Shown: in pieces, positions 1-7,769 of the stretch
Layout of the letters: each line of letters begins with the position of its first letter
Position numbering within the stretch: position 1 is the first letter of the stretch
Origin: Candidatus Poribacteria bacterium
Lineage (GTDB): Bacteria > Poribacteria > WGA-4E > UBA9662
Direction: 5' to 3'
DNA: 13,846 bases
Assembly (NCBI GenBank): GCA_002699335.1
Contig: PACG01000031.1
Span: 1-13,846, forward strand
Notes under the pieces: model-generated
What the model saw: only the letters and a program-made list of their open reading frames with translations
Databases searched by the model: none
Told to the model about the DNA's origin: nothing
Position numbers and translations under genes: made by a program

Positions 1-1026
1 GATCTTCAAAATAAGGCCAAACCGATCCAGTTGAATGATCCAGCCCGATGGGTAGATTGAGCCACTTTTTGGGCTTTTCCAACTGGCTGTTTCTTTAATA
101 TTGAAATCGGCACGTTGAATTTTAACTGGTGTTTGTCCGATTTCTGCTAAGGTACCTTCAAACGAAGGCCAATCGGAGCCGTCTTGATAGCGAAGCCGGG
201 CTAACATCAGGATTGTACCATTTTCCAGTTGGATAGAAAACCAATCCCAACCGACGATGCCGTCGCTGAGTGCGCTAGTACCAAACTCATGGTCCATCCA
301 GCTAACTCCCTTCACTTCTATACTCTGCTGGCTTATTTGCACCGTACCGGCAGACTGAAGCCCAACAAGGCTATAGTAATAGTTAGCGTTCCCCAATTCC
401 GGCCCTTTTTGGCTTAATCCCCGGTTCCCGTGTAAAATCGGTGGAACGGTTTGGCGTAGCGTAAGATCCATGGATAAGGTCGGATTCAATTGATTATCTG
501 TTGCTTTGAGGCGAATAGTGCCGTCGGATTGCTCAGTTGCCGACCAATCTTCCAGCCAGACCTGGTATTGTGGCTCGCCCATAGCTCCAGCTAGACCTGC
601 GGTTCCACGGCTGTATCTCTCGAAACTTCGGAACTTTTTCCGCTCTATGTCGCTAACAGCAAAGTGTGCCATATACATTTGGTTAGCAGCCAAAGTCGAT
701 CGCTCCAGCAGTGGCCCTGTTGAAACTGTATCGGGCGCCAAAGCACTGCGAAAGAAGGTTAATTGATACCCATACTGCTTCCCATCATCAGTCGATAGGT
801 TTCCGGTGTAGTACCACCACTCGGTCTTGTACTCCGGGTGAGCACCATGGTCTTTGGGAAACTGAAACATGATGGGTTCGATCGCTCGCTTAAATTTCGG
901 GTCTGCTGTCCCTCTCAACATTTCAACGGCACTGCTGGGTGCAGTATATTCAGTAGCAAAAATGAGAAAAGGCAAAGAGAAGGTTAGCAGAAGCAGACTT
1001 AAAGCGAATAGGTTAGCCATAGACAT
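1..1026 (-). CDS. AttH/CrtC-family secreted lipocalin-like protein (3' end beyond window)
   Basis: The frame stays open from tandem in-frame ATGs (1026 or 1020) to the window edge, giving about 342 residues, so the C-terminus is missing. Residues 1-24 form a leucine-rich signal peptide with a likely cleavage after IFA. The mature part carries the CrtC/AttH (carotenoid 1,2-hydratase-like) signature: KDHGAHPEYKTEWWYYTGNL near residues 58-77, GYQLTFFR near 86-93, SWMDHEFGT near 242-250 and GWDWFSIQLENG near 259-270. In AttEFGH loci this protein accompanies an ABC exporter, and that is its context here: it starts 8-14 nt after the permease stop, with no clear Shine-Dalgarno, so it is probably translationally coupled. 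The family fold is two lipocalin-like barrels; its substrate is unknown. A true carotenoid hydratase role is unlikely, because no carotenoid genes are nearby. Confidence 0.85.
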   Translation of the reverse strand, partial: MSMANLFALSLLLLTFSLPFLIFATEYTAPSSAVEMLRGTADPKFKRAIEPIMFQFPKDHGAHPEYKTEWWYYTGNLSTDDGKQYGYQLTFFRSALAPDTVSTGPLLERSTLAANQMYMAHFAVSDIERKKFRSFERYSRGTAGLAGAMGEPQYQVWLEDWSATEQSDGTIRLKATDNQLNPTLSMDLTLRQTVPPILHGNRGLSQKGPELGNANYYYSLVGLQSAGTVQISQQSIEVKGVSWMDHEFGTSALSDGIVGWDWFSIQLENGTILMLARLRYQDGSDWPSFEGTLAEIGQTPVKIQRADFNIKETASWKSPKSGSIYPSGWIIQLDRFGLILKI

Positions 1027-1034
1027 TCAGGTTT

Positions 1035-3581
1035 TTATTCGTTCCGCAATGCATCAACAGCAGGAATTCTACCTAGTTGCCAGGCCGGATAGATACCCGC
1101 CATCAGAGCTGAACTGATAGAGATAACGAAAGCTTTTAAGAATTCTGTACTTTGGATATGCATTTGCAGTGTCCAGCCAAAGGACCTTAAATTGATGATA
1201 TAGATCAAAATAGTGGCTAAAACAATACCAACCGGCACGGCAATCATTCCCGCTGTGGTTCCCATTAAGCTGGTCTCCAGCAGGATTAACTGCCACAACT
1301 GCTTACTGTCGATGCCGACGGCACGCAATAGCCCAATTTCTCTTCGGCGTTCCAGTTGCAAGCTCATCAGTGTACTCAGAACCCCAATAAAGGCAACTGC
1401 CATGGTGATGACCTGCAGTGCTCGGGTTACGGCAAAGGTTTTGTCGAAGATCTCCATCGCATTTTGCCGAAGTTCTCGATTGGACTGAATAATTACCTGG
1501 ATCTTACCGGATAATCGCTGACGTAGTTGTTGAATTACTTCATCGATTTGTTCACCTGGTTTTAGAGTTAAGGCCGCAGAACTCAGCACCCGATCGTGCC
1601 AAAATTTTTGATAGGTGGTCTGGTGCATGGTGACCACAGGCCGGACGTCAAAATTGTAAGCTACAGCAGCAATTTCAAAAGTCTCAAGCCCTTTATCGGT
1701 AAATATTTTAACACGGTCTCCTACCTCTAGCTTAAATCGGACTGCCATTGGTTCGTTGATAACAATCCCTCCTGATTCAACCGCTTGCCAGGTTTGACGG
1801 ATACTGCCTTTGGCAGATTTGTATTGACGCCTCTCTCCGGCAATATCTTCACTAACTGCAACTAATTGGAGCGAACCGACTTCCACAGATGTTACCTGTA
1901 CTTCCCGGTTGGTTAGAATCCGTTCGATGGATGGTATCTCAGAGATGACTTCCACTACTCTCGGGGCGAGAGAAGTAGTTGCACTACCGGCCACTCTTGG
2001 ACCGGAAATAAAGATATCAGCTTGCAATAGGTCGAAAAGCCACCCTTGTACAGTTCGTCGAAAACTGCTGGTCATCAACCCAACACCGATAATGACACTG
2101 ACCGCTACCATCAGGGCCGTAATCGCAACCGAGGTTCGACTAAGCGAGCGCATGATGTCACGTGCAGCCATGCTACCGATTAATCCTAAACTGCCCTTCA
2201 AAATGGGTCTGATAATTTTCATAAAGATCAGTGTCATTAGTGGTGATAAGAGGGCAAAACCGATCAAGACTGCAAATACACCGCCAAAGGCAACAACTAA
2301 ATGCCAGTTGGGAATCAGAAGGAGAAAACCGAAGACAAGTGTTGACAAACCAATCAGACTCACCCACGGTAGGATTCGATTGATCTTTTCTTCCGTGTCG
2401 CTACGCCGTAAGGCTGTTAGCGGAGGAACATTGGTGGCCTCATACGCCGGAGCAATGGCCGAGATGATCGAAGCCGATAGACCGATTAGGATACTTTTGA
2501 GATAAACAACGGGGGAGGTGGAAACCTGGCGAACGCTGGTTACAAAGAAGATATCGTTGATCGTACTGACCACTGCCTCAACTGTCGCCTGGCCAAGAAG
2601 GGTCCCAGCTAGCAGACCAACACCGGTACCGATAATACCTAGAATAATACCCTCTGCCAAAACGAGGGTAAAAATCTCCCGACGGGTCATCCCGATGGCA
2701 CGCAGGATAGCGATCGTCGGACGCCGCTGAACCACACTGAAAGTTACGGTGTTGTAGATCAGGAAAACACCAACTACCAGTGCTAGTAGGCTTAGAGCGG
2801 TCAGATTGAGTTGGAAAGCCGACAACATCTGTCGGGTGGCTCCCGATTTTTCCCGGTTGGCTTCCAATCGAACGCCCATAGGTAGCATCGACTCAATAGC
2901 CGACTGAATTTTTTGCCGTCCACTATTTTCTGGGATAATCAGATCTATACGATCCAGCCGGCTGATTTTACCTAAAATTTCTTGGGCGGTAGAGATATCG
3001 ACCAGTAGAATATTATCGCCGGAAGAGTTCCCATCGCCAACATCGATGATTTGGCAAATCGTCACTCGTCGAGAACGACCATGAAAATTAACATCGATGG
3101 TATCGTTAATCTGCAACTGGTGCCGACTGGCGAATTGAATGCTAATTATCGCTGAATTAGGTTGCACCATAAATCGGCTAAGTTGAACCTGACCAACCGA
3201 ATTCAGCCCGTTGGAAGAATCTGTATCGAAGGCTAAACTGGAAAATATGTCGAGCCCTAACAGCTGTATCGGTTGCTGATCGAGCTGTTTTGAAGTCACG
3301 TATGCGCTGATGATTGGTGTGCAGAGTTGGTAACCGAGTTTTCGTCGCAGATTGACATAGATTTTCTGATCAATACCGGTCGATCCACCAACGATACGGT
3401 GGGTCGTTTTACCAACGATAGACTCAGTACTGTAGCTAAAAGCACGGGATACGGAACTATTGGCAAGGTCGATAGCGACTACTGCCGCAACACCGATGGC
3501 AATCCCAACAATGAAAAATAGGCTTTGTAACGATCGTCGCCAAGCATGCCGCCAGGCAAGTTGGAGAATATTGGTTCTCAT
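1035..3581 (-). CDS. ABC transporter permease, double FtsX/MacB-like (AttFG type)
   Basis: This 848-residue inner-membrane permease is probably the membrane subunit for the ATPase encoded just upstream. A first membrane helix (about 21-40) is followed by a periplasmic MacB-like domain (about 45-255) and an FtsX helix bundle (about 258-385). Two more helices lie at about 405-452. A second copy of the same plan follows: a helix at about 484-505, a periplasmic domain at about 510-715 and a final FtsX bundle at about 720-842. Both halves carry the cytoplasmic coupling motif of this family, [11 protein letters not shown] near 294-304 and [11 protein letters not shown] near 753-763. The length fits the two-bundle permeases related to AttF/AttG and LolCE. 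The ATG overlaps the ATPase stop as ATGA, a 4-nt overlap typical of one operon. Substrate (lipid, lipoprotein or the AttH-like partner) cannot be read from the sequence. Confidence 0.9.
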   Translation of the reverse strand: MRTNILQLAWRHAWRRSLQSLFFIVGIAIGVAAVVAIDLANSSVSRAFSYSTESIVGKTTHRIVGGSTGIDQKIYVNLRRKLGYQLCTPIISAYVTSKQLDQQPIQLLGLDIFSSLAFDTDSSNGLNSVGQVQLSRFMVQPNSAIISIQFASRHQLQINDTIDVNFHGRSRRVTICQIIDVGDGNSSGDNILLVDISTAQEILGKISRLDRIDLIIPENSGRQKIQSAIESMLPMGVRLEANREKSGATRQMLSAFQLNLTALSLLALVVGVFLIYNTVTFSVVQRRPTIAILRAIGMTRREIFTLVLAEGIILGIIGTGVGLLAGTLLGQATVEAVVSTINDIFFVTSVRQVSTSPVVYLKSILIGLSASIISAIAPAYEATNVPPLTALRRSDTEEKINRILPWVSLIGLSTLVFGFLLLIPNWHLVVAFGGVFAVLIGFALLSPLMTLIFMKIIRPILKGSLGLIGSMAARDIMRSLSRTSVAITALMVAVSVIIGVGLMTSSFRRTVQGWLFDLLQADIFISGPRVAGSATTSLAPRVVEVISEIPSIERILTNREVQVTSVEVGSLQLVAVSEDIAGERRQYKSAKGSIRQTWQAVESGGIVINEPMAVRFKLEVGDRVKIFTDKGLETFEIAAVAYNFDVRPVVTMHQTTYQKFWHDRVLSSAALTLKPGEQIDEVIQQLRQRLSGKIQVIIQSNRELRQNAMEIFDKTFAVTRALQVITMAVAFIGVLSTLMSLQLERRREIGLLRAVGIDSKQLWQLILLETSLMGTTAGMIAVPVGIVLATILIYIINLRSFGWTLQMHIQSTEFLKAFVISISSALMAGIYPAWQLGRIPAVDALRNE

Positions 3582-4321
3582 CTTGGAGAATCTATCTGGC
3601 TAAGTTGGCCACTACCGGCGAAGAAGATGCGGTCTGCACTTTTTGCGATCTCCTGGTCGTGAGTAACCAGAATCAGTGTGTGCCCCGCTTCACGAACAGA
3701 CTCTAAGAGAAGTGAGAGAACTAGCTTACCCGCTTCCCCGTCGAGGTTGCCAGTTGGCTCATCAGCCAAGACGATGGAAGGATCGTGTGCCAGGGCACGA
3801 GCAACAGCAACCCGTTGTTGCTCACCACCACTGAGTTTATCAGGTGAAGTCTGCAGCCGGTCTCCAAGTCCCATCCGGTCGAGTAGCGTCAACGCGGCTT
3901 CTGGCGAAACGATGTTATTAAGCTCGAGTGGGAGGGTTACGTTTTCGAGTACGTTTAAGGTTGGAATCAGATTAAAGAACTGGAAGACGATCCCAATGTG
4001 CTGGCGACGAAAGAGTGTTCGGTCGTTTTCGGATAATTGAGAAATGGAGATAACACGATTTCCTTCGTGGAACAACACTTCGCCACCGGATGGTATATCA
4101 ATACCGGAAATCAAGTTGAGGAGGGTGCTCTTTCCGCTACCTGACTTACCGAGGACACAAATGAATTCGCCCCGGAAAAAACTCTGGCTAACCCGGTCGA
4201 GAACCAGAAGCTCTTTCTTTCCCCTTTTATCAGTTGAGGCTTCTGTGTATTTCTTAGTGATTTTCTGTAGCTGGATATGAACGGAAGGCCCTTGTGGAAT
4301 GTTATCGGGAGAGGTTGGCAT
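3578..4321 (-). CDS. ABC transporter ATP-binding protein (LolD/MacB/AttE type)
   Basis: This 247-residue ATPase has every expected motif: Walker [10 protein letters not shown] (58-66), Q-loop glutamine 114 in VFQFFNLIP, signature [15 protein letters not shown] (163-177), Walker B IVLADEP with the catalytic glutamate at 188, and the H-loop histidine at 221 in LVTHD. The [14 protein letters not shown] segment and the GNLD after Walker B are typical of the LolD/MacB/FtsE group, which powers FtsX-type permeases in the inner membrane. It is the first gene of an operon with the permease (4-nt overlap) and the AttH-like protein. The N-terminal extension of about 12 residues is slightly long, and no strong ribosome binding site precedes the ATG, so a later start is possible. 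Confidence 0.93.
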   Translation of the reverse strand: MPTSPDNIPQGPSVHIQLQKITKKYTEASTDKRGKKELLVLDRVSQSFFRGEFICVLGKSGSGKSTLLNLISGIDIPSGGEVLFHEGNRVISISQLSENDRTLFRRQHIGIVFQFFNLIPTLNVLENVTLPLELNNIVSPEAALTLLDRMGLGDRLQTSPDKLSGGEQQRVAVARALAHDPSIVLADEPTGNLDGEAGKLVLSLLLESVREAGHTLILVTHDQEIAKSADRIFFAGSGQLSQIDSPR

Positions 4322-4423
4322 TAAAGTGTAAGTTGAAAATCTAGATATAAAGGCATCAGCACTATGGATGATAGCACCTGTGTTGATGTGGGTCTGATTT
4401 GATTTCGAATTAATCCACTCAAC

Positions 4424-4993
4424 CTAACAATAGTATCCTTTATCCTTTTTCAATATTCCATAGATCACAAAATCGTGCCATTGGTTACCAATCAGAAAGC
4501 CCTGACGGCGGCATCCCTCCAACTGAAAACCCGACTTTTCTAGAACTCTGCTGGAAGCCCGGTTCTCTTTTACACACCCGGACTCTATTTTGTGTAGACC
4601 CAAGTAGGAAAAGGCAAACTCAACAACCCCGCATAGTGCCTCAGTAGCATAACCTTTGTTCCACTCATCGGGAAAGTAGCGGTAGCCAACATTACCGATC
4701 TTACCTGCTTCATCTGGGTTAAACCCAATTTCCAATCCGCAAATCCCGACCATGGATTTCGTTTCCTTCAATAACACCATAATGTGGAAAGCCGGTCGGG
4801 GTTTTTGATACTGCTCCCGTATCCACTTGCTGACTATCCGCTTGGTCTTGGCCGCATCGACCGGACTCCAATACTCATAGCGAGAAGATTCAGGCAAGCT
4901 ATAGAGTTGATATACTAGTTGGGTATCCTGTTCGGTGACATCGCGCAGTAAAAGTCGATCGGTTTCGATAAGTACATCAGGTCCCTCAAACAT
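4424..4993 (-). CDS. GNAT family N-acetyltransferase (RimJ/RimL-like)
   Basis: This 189-residue protein fits the Acetyltransf_3 (RimJ/RimL) branch, whose members transfer acetyl from acetyl-CoA to N-terminal or small-molecule amines. The N-terminal IETDRLLLRDVTEQD (9-23) is the usual first strand and loop. The acetyl-CoA loop reads WNKGYATEAL (111-120). The second half has NRASSRVLEKSGF (144-156) and a GNQWHDFVIYGIL ending (169-181), both standard for this branch. Length is normal. About 100 nt separate its stop from the ATPase gene downstream, on the same strand; that gap contains nothing I can name. The substrate is unknown, and there is no sign that it works with the transporter. Confidence 0.9.
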   Translation of the reverse strand: MFEGPDVLIETDRLLLRDVTEQDTQLVYQLYSLPESSRYEYWSPVDAAKTKRIVSKWIREQYQKPRPAFHIMVLLKETKSMVGICGLEIGFNPDEAGKIGNVGYRYFPDEWNKGYATEALCGVVEFAFSYLGLHKIESGCVKENRASSRVLEKSGFQLEGCRRQGFLIGNQWHDFVIYGILKKDKGYYC

Positions 4994-5589
4994 GATGGGA
5001 GTTCGCCTTTTGACAGTCTTATTTGATTTTAACAGAGACGGTTATACATTAGTAGATCGATTCAAGAGAGGACAAATCCAATTAGATAAAACATCGTCAG
5101 GTTCGGACATACTCAGTGCTATTTCCTAATTATAACCTAAACAGTGATCAACTGATACTGAAGAATTTCAACCGACTAACTGATGTCCACATACATACCA
5201 GTTTTGGTAACTCAGGAGACTCAGATACTAAATATCGAAGTCAGCTATGGACGAATTATCGAGGCCGATACAGAGTGGGCTATGCAGATCTTTAAGAACC
5301 AGTCCGTCTATGTGTCTGGTAAGCATGGAATGGATAAGGTCCTGCGTATTTTTTGACCAAGGGGTTGGCGTGCTGCATCAGATTACCGTTAATCAAGTTG
5401 CCTAGGCTGGCCCTCAACGACAGAAAACCTACGAATCACGAGTGCCGATCAATCGACGTGGAACCGACCAGAAAATTGCCAATGTAGGTGCCTTTTGACT
5501 CTAACTTGGCCAACTCTATATTACCGGAGTCTATGTACCGGTTTACGATGGTAATGTGAGGATTAGGTTTAATCCAATAACTGATCTAA
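4994..5589. other. Gene-free stretch between the GNAT and PhyH genes
   Basis: No intact gene of normal size is visible on either strand in these roughly 600 bases. The left part (4994-5182) has no recognisable signal. The right part (5183-5577) contains a plus-strand frame that reads like protein but is broken, listed separately as a possible pseudogene. I see no tRNA-like cloverleaf, tandem repeat or clear terminator hairpin. Confidence 0.5.
5183..5577 (+). pseudogene. Possible decayed coding remnant, function unknown
   Basis: An ATG at 5183 opens 57 codons ending KHGMDKVLRIF followed by TGA at 5354-5356, inside a six-T run (5349-5354). With one T fewer the frame continues as DQGVGVLHQITVNQVA. 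It then meets TAG at 5403, continues as AGPQRQKTYESRVPINRRG and IANVGAF, meets TGA (5496) and TAA (5502), and goes on as LGQLYITGVYVPVYDGNVRI. The mix of hydrophobic and polar residues on both sides of each stop looks protein-like, with a beta-strand flavour. I do not recognise a family. The alternative is chance open reading; nothing outside the sequence supports it. Confidence 0.3.
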
Positions 5590-6402
5590 TTAGCCGTAAG
5601 CCCCATGATCTAAAAATCCAAGTAGCCGTTTGAGACGCGGGGTGGTATTTTGGTAAACGTGCTCGGGCATGATGTAATTCATAAAAGGATAATACTTGTG
5701 ACCAATCAAGCGACGAGCATAAGAAATCTGAGTAATATAACGCGTGCGATCGCTCCGATTAGGACCACCACGGTGCCAAACCTGATTGTTGAACATGATA
5801 ATGCTACCTGCTTTACCTAAATTGTAGTGAACCTGTTTAGCCCATTGGCTCTCTTCCATTGGTTCACTGGGGAGGCTAGTACCAAACAGGTGCGAACCGG
5901 GGATCACCTCAGTGCCACCGTGTTCAACTTCAGTCACATCGGTCAGGTAATAGTTGGCCGTGAACAACAATACGGGTAGTCGTACATTGGTTGGAGGCTT
6001 TCCATCCAAAACCAGATAATGGGGCGCATCATCTTGATGCCAGGAGGTAATACCGCCTCCTGGTGGTGTGATAAAAGAGTTATTGTGGATCACATGGCAG
6101 TTGGGCGCAATAAGGGCTTCAGCAAAACTGGCGATCGGTTCCAGGTCGAATAGGTTGAGATTAGCCAGGCTATGCTCGAACATCCGATGACTAAGACTCA
6201 TCTTTGAGGAGCCGCCTCCACTATTTAATCCATCCGAATTCGCTTTCAACGCCCATTCCAGATCGGCCCGCAACTGCTCACAATGTGCCGGTTGCAGAAC
6301 CTCTTCTAGGAACAAGAACCCTTGTTGGTGGAACTGTTCAACCCATGCCTCAATCTGAGAGGCATCGAGATCGTAATTTGATTCAAATCGTTGGGCTTCC
6401 AC
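5590..6402 (-). CDS. Phytanoyl-CoA dioxygenase (PhyH) family protein
   Basis: This 270-residue protein has the features of Fe(II)/2-oxoglutarate-dependent PhyH-family oxygenases. The metal triad is visible as WHQDD (His122, Asp124) and QVWHRGG (His210); an arginine near 220-222 in SDRTRYITQISY is placed to bind 2-oxoglutarate. The segment GGTEVIPGSHL (162-172) is characteristic of the family. Length is normal. The start is GTG at 6402, chosen because AGAGG lies 6 nt upstream and the next in-frame methionine (residue 68) is far inside the domain. Members hydroxylate varied small molecules, so the substrate cannot be inferred. It stands alone: a gene-poor stretch lies downstream and a cassette-like region upstream. 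Multiple PhyH paralogues are a known trait of poribacterial genomes. Confidence 0.9.
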   Translation of the reverse strand: MEAQRFESNYDLDASQIEAWVEQFHQQGFLFLEEVLQPAHCEQLRADLEWALKANSDGLNSGGGSSKMSLSHRMFEHSLANLNLFDLEPIASFAEALIAPNCHVIHNNSFITPPGGGITSWHQDDAPHYLVLDGKPPTNVRLPVLLFTANYYLTDVTEVEHGGTEVIPGSHLFGTSLPSEPMEESQWAKQVHYNLGKAGSIIMFNNQVWHRGGPNRSDRTRYITQISYARRLIGHKYYPFMNYIMPEHVYQNTTPRLKRLLGFLDHGAYG

Positions 6403-6413
6403 TATTTGCCTCT
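6400..6413 (-). promoter_or_regulatory. Ribosome binding site and GTG start of the PhyH gene
   Basis: On the minus strand AGAGG (6413-6409) precedes GTG (6402-6400) with 6 nt between them. This supports the non-ATG start; no in-frame ATG offers a comparable site. Confidence 0.6.
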
Positions 6414-6436
6414 ATGATACTGAGAAACAGTTTACA

Positions 6437-6586
6437 TCATATGTCGATCGATGGCAAGGAGTTGATTTTGTTATTCACTGTTTGGTGATACCGCTTCGAC
6501 AGGATTGTAACCACACGGCGCATAACATCCACTTCGCCGCTCTCAATCGAGATCTTGATTCTGCATTTGTGGCACAGGTAGTTCAT
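6437..6586 (-). CDS. Short hypothetical ORF with CxxC motif, possible cassette gene
   Basis: A 49-residue frame starts at ATG 6586 and begins MNYLCHKCRIKI, so it carries a CxxC pair that could bind zinc; it then continues through basic and hydrophobic residues to TGA. It lies about 45 nt beyond the terminal GTT of attC-like site B, where the coding region of the next cassette would be expected. The same frame is open further upstream into the repeat (to a TTG near 6667), but that part is the repeat itself translated. No good ribosome binding site is visible, and no second repeat follows it before the PhyH gene. I do not recognise a family; it may be non-coding. Confidence 0.25.
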   Translation of the reverse strand: MNYLCHKCRIKISIESGEVDVMRRVVTILSKRYHQTVNNKINSLPSIDI

Positions 6587-6629
6587 CGAAAGCACGCCTG
6601 GATTTTCTCTAACGGAAAAGCCGATTCCA

Positions 6630-6702
6630 GCACAACGACAAAGCCCACCGGTAGCAATAGAGCGCAACAGGATTGGCGGTCAGGTGGAGCGCCTTGTTAG
6701 GG
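6630..6702 (-). repeat. attC-like recombination site B (downstream of the NYN gene)
   Basis: Read on the minus strand it begins CCCTAAC (6702-6696) and ends GTTGTGC (6636-6630), close to the integron core consensus RYYYAAC...GTTRRRY with a mismatch at each end. Inside, CAAGGCGCTCCACC near the left end can pair, with gaps, with GGTGGGCTTTG near the right end. About two thirds of positions match site A when aligned by eye, including CTAACAA, CACCT, CGCTCTAT, GGTG, GCTT and the final GTT. A self-complementary AGCGCC/GGCGCT pair (6688-6693 with 6701-6706) overlaps the left end and could also act as a weak hairpin. The extent could instead run to GTTAGAG at 6613-6607. Confidence 0.55.
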
Positions 6703-6808
6703 CGCTTTATTATGAGTTACATACGCGCACGGTTTCTTGAATCTTAATAGCAGAGTTGAGTAATGAGTATCACAGAAACTCAATCTTCGGCAACTTGTTA
6801 TAAGCTCC

Positions 6809-7312
6809 TTAATCTCTCTTCACTTTTGTCTTTCTTGGTGATTTATATATAAACCAATCTTCTTTGGTTATTTCATGAAAATAATCTGCTTCATCGATTA
6901 ATATTTTGGCCGCTGTTTTTCTTACTGCCGCGATTTCTACTCTGACACCTTCTCCTTTCAGGTGTGAAACCAAATCCACAAAATCCGAATCCCCTGACAT
7001 GATAATAATGGTGTCGACCTTTGATGCGAGTTGTGTGGCTTTGATAGAAAGTGGAATATCGGCGGATTTATGGCACGGAATAACAGAACCATAATAGTTT
7101 TCATGTAACCTATCAGCGAATTTCGAAGATATGGACTTACCCTCCCTAAAATAAAGCAGTCTGTTTAATCCTCTATCATTTAGTAATTTCGGGATTAACC
7201 TGTCAAAATTGACCATTGAGCTTTTTGTTTTAGAAAGTTCATGAATACTTCGTTCAATATTGTTCCCATCGCACAGTATCGCTACCGATTGATTAATTAA
7301 AATATTTTCCAT
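6809..7312 (-). CDS. NYN domain (LabA/DUF88-like, PIN-type) protein in a cassette-like setting
   Basis: This 167-residue protein fits the NYN domain, a PIN-like fold predicted to be a metal-dependent RNase. The acidic motifs are present: LCDGNN (13-18), an aspartate in KSADIPLSIKA (about 82-92), and MSGDSDFVDLV (105-115). I start it at ATG 7312 because the longer frame from 7336 would run through the attC-like repeat. The ATG lies about 10 nt after the GTT core of site A, as in integron cassettes, and there is no clear Shine-Dalgarno. The gene is visibly more AT-rich than its neighbours, which points to separate origin. A trailer of about 106 nt leads to site B. Target RNA and any partner are unknown. 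No antitoxin-like partner is apparent. Confidence 0.85.
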   Translation of the reverse strand: MENILINQSVAILCDGNNIERSIHELSKTKSSMVNFDRLIPKLLNDRGLNRLLYFREGKSISSKFADRLHENYYGSVIPCHKSADIPLSIKATQLASKVDTIIIMSGDSDFVDLVSHLKGEGVRVEIAAVRKTAAKILIDEADYFHEITKEDWFIYKSPRKTKVKRD

Positions 7313-7317
7313 TATTG

Positions 7318-7389
7318 TTTTAACCACCAAGCGCACCTACTGCTATAGAGCGTAGCGGAATAGCGAGTAGGTGCAGCAGTTTGTTAGCT
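7318..7389 (-). repeat. attC-like recombination site A (upstream of the NYN gene)
   Basis: On the minus strand it begins AGCTAAC (7389-7383) and ends GTTAAAA (7324-7318); TAAC and GTTA are complementary. Between them lies a good hairpin: 7333-7341 pairs with 7366-7374 (9 bp) and 7342-7346 pairs with 7360-7364 (5 bp), leaving one unpaired G at 7365, with equal 8-nt unpaired spacers outside. A hairpin with an extrahelical base, flanked by AAC and GTT core motifs, is the architecture of folded attC sites. It aligns with site B over the whole length in the same orientation. The stop codon of the ORF to its right sits inside its first core motif. Confidence 0.6.
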
Positions 7390-7518
7390 GGTATCCTTAT
7401 TTGTGATTAGCGTTTGTATTCTGATGCCCATTTTTCCCATAGCATCAAACAATCTGTCGGAATCCATGATATGTTCCATCATCCAAAGTCCGGGCTTGCG
7501 AGTTGCACCGTCTAAATA
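7384..7518 (-). pseudogene. Truncated cassette ORF, C-terminal piece only
   Basis: A 44-residue open stretch (LDGATRKPGLWMMEHIM, then a helical segment ending LITNKDTS) runs from just after a TAG at 7519-7521 to a TAA at 7384-7386. That TAA lies inside the first core motif of site A, a common arrangement for cassette genes. The open stretch has no start near its beginning (first ATG gives 32 residues), so it looks like the 3' remnant of a gene whose 5' part was lost. I do not recognise the family. Confidence 0.35.
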
Positions 7519-7564
7519 CTAATTAAGACACAAGAGCATCGAAATCACAGTCGGAGAAAACCGG

Positions 7565-7703
7565 TTAATTTCCAAACCATTTTACCTGCCCAGAAAGCCC
7601 GCAGGCGACCTTTTTAGTGACTTCAGGTGGGCTGTTACTGACTCGGGCCATAGCTGCCAACCCTATCACATAAAAGTAAGGATAAATATGCTATTTTTCT
7701 CAT
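7565..7703 (-). pseudogene. Frameshifted remnant of a secreted-protein gene
   Basis: ATG at 7703, preceded by GGAG with 6 nt spacing, opens MRKIAYLSLLLC and stops after 22 residues. Removing one T from the run near 7670-7675 joins it to the next frame, giving MRKIAYLSLLYVIGLAAMA followed by RVSNSPPEVTKKVACGLSGQ and a stop (7565-7567). The joined sequence is a convincing signal peptide with a likely cleavage after AMA. Only about 47 residues remain, so this is the start of a lost exported protein or a disrupted lipoprotein-like gene. The mature part is too short to identify. Confidence 0.4.
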
Positions 7704-7769
7704 TTTGATCTCCGGTTGATATAGCTGAATCATTACAATGTCAAATCTGTGTCATAATTGTGGTGAAAG

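Noticed and set aside
1909..2505. Long plus-strand ORF (198 codons) opposite the permease gene
   Set aside because: It lies wholly inside the convincingly coding minus-strand permease. Its product is rich in R, T, P and I in a pattern typical of antisense shadows, with no recognisable motif.
6587..6667. N-terminal extension of the 6437 ORF (TTG start near 6667)
   Set aside because: These residues are the translated attC-like repeat; such read-through frames are common artefacts next to cassette sites.
6688..6714. AGCGCC...GGCGCT hairpin followed by TTTATT, like a plus-strand terminator
   Set aside because: No plus-strand gene ends nearby, the stem is only 6 bp, and the sequence is part of the repeat shared with site A.
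6437..7518. Toxin-antitoxin or known defence operon around the NYN gene
   Set aside because: No antitoxin-like DNA-binding partner or second nuclease domain is visible, and the flanking ORFs are very short or truncated.
7565..7651. GQVKWFG segment resembling the start of cold shock proteins
   Set aside because: It is at the end of a short frame that stops two codons later, with no RNA-binding motifs after it, and it lies downstream of a signal peptide, which does not fit a cold shock protein.
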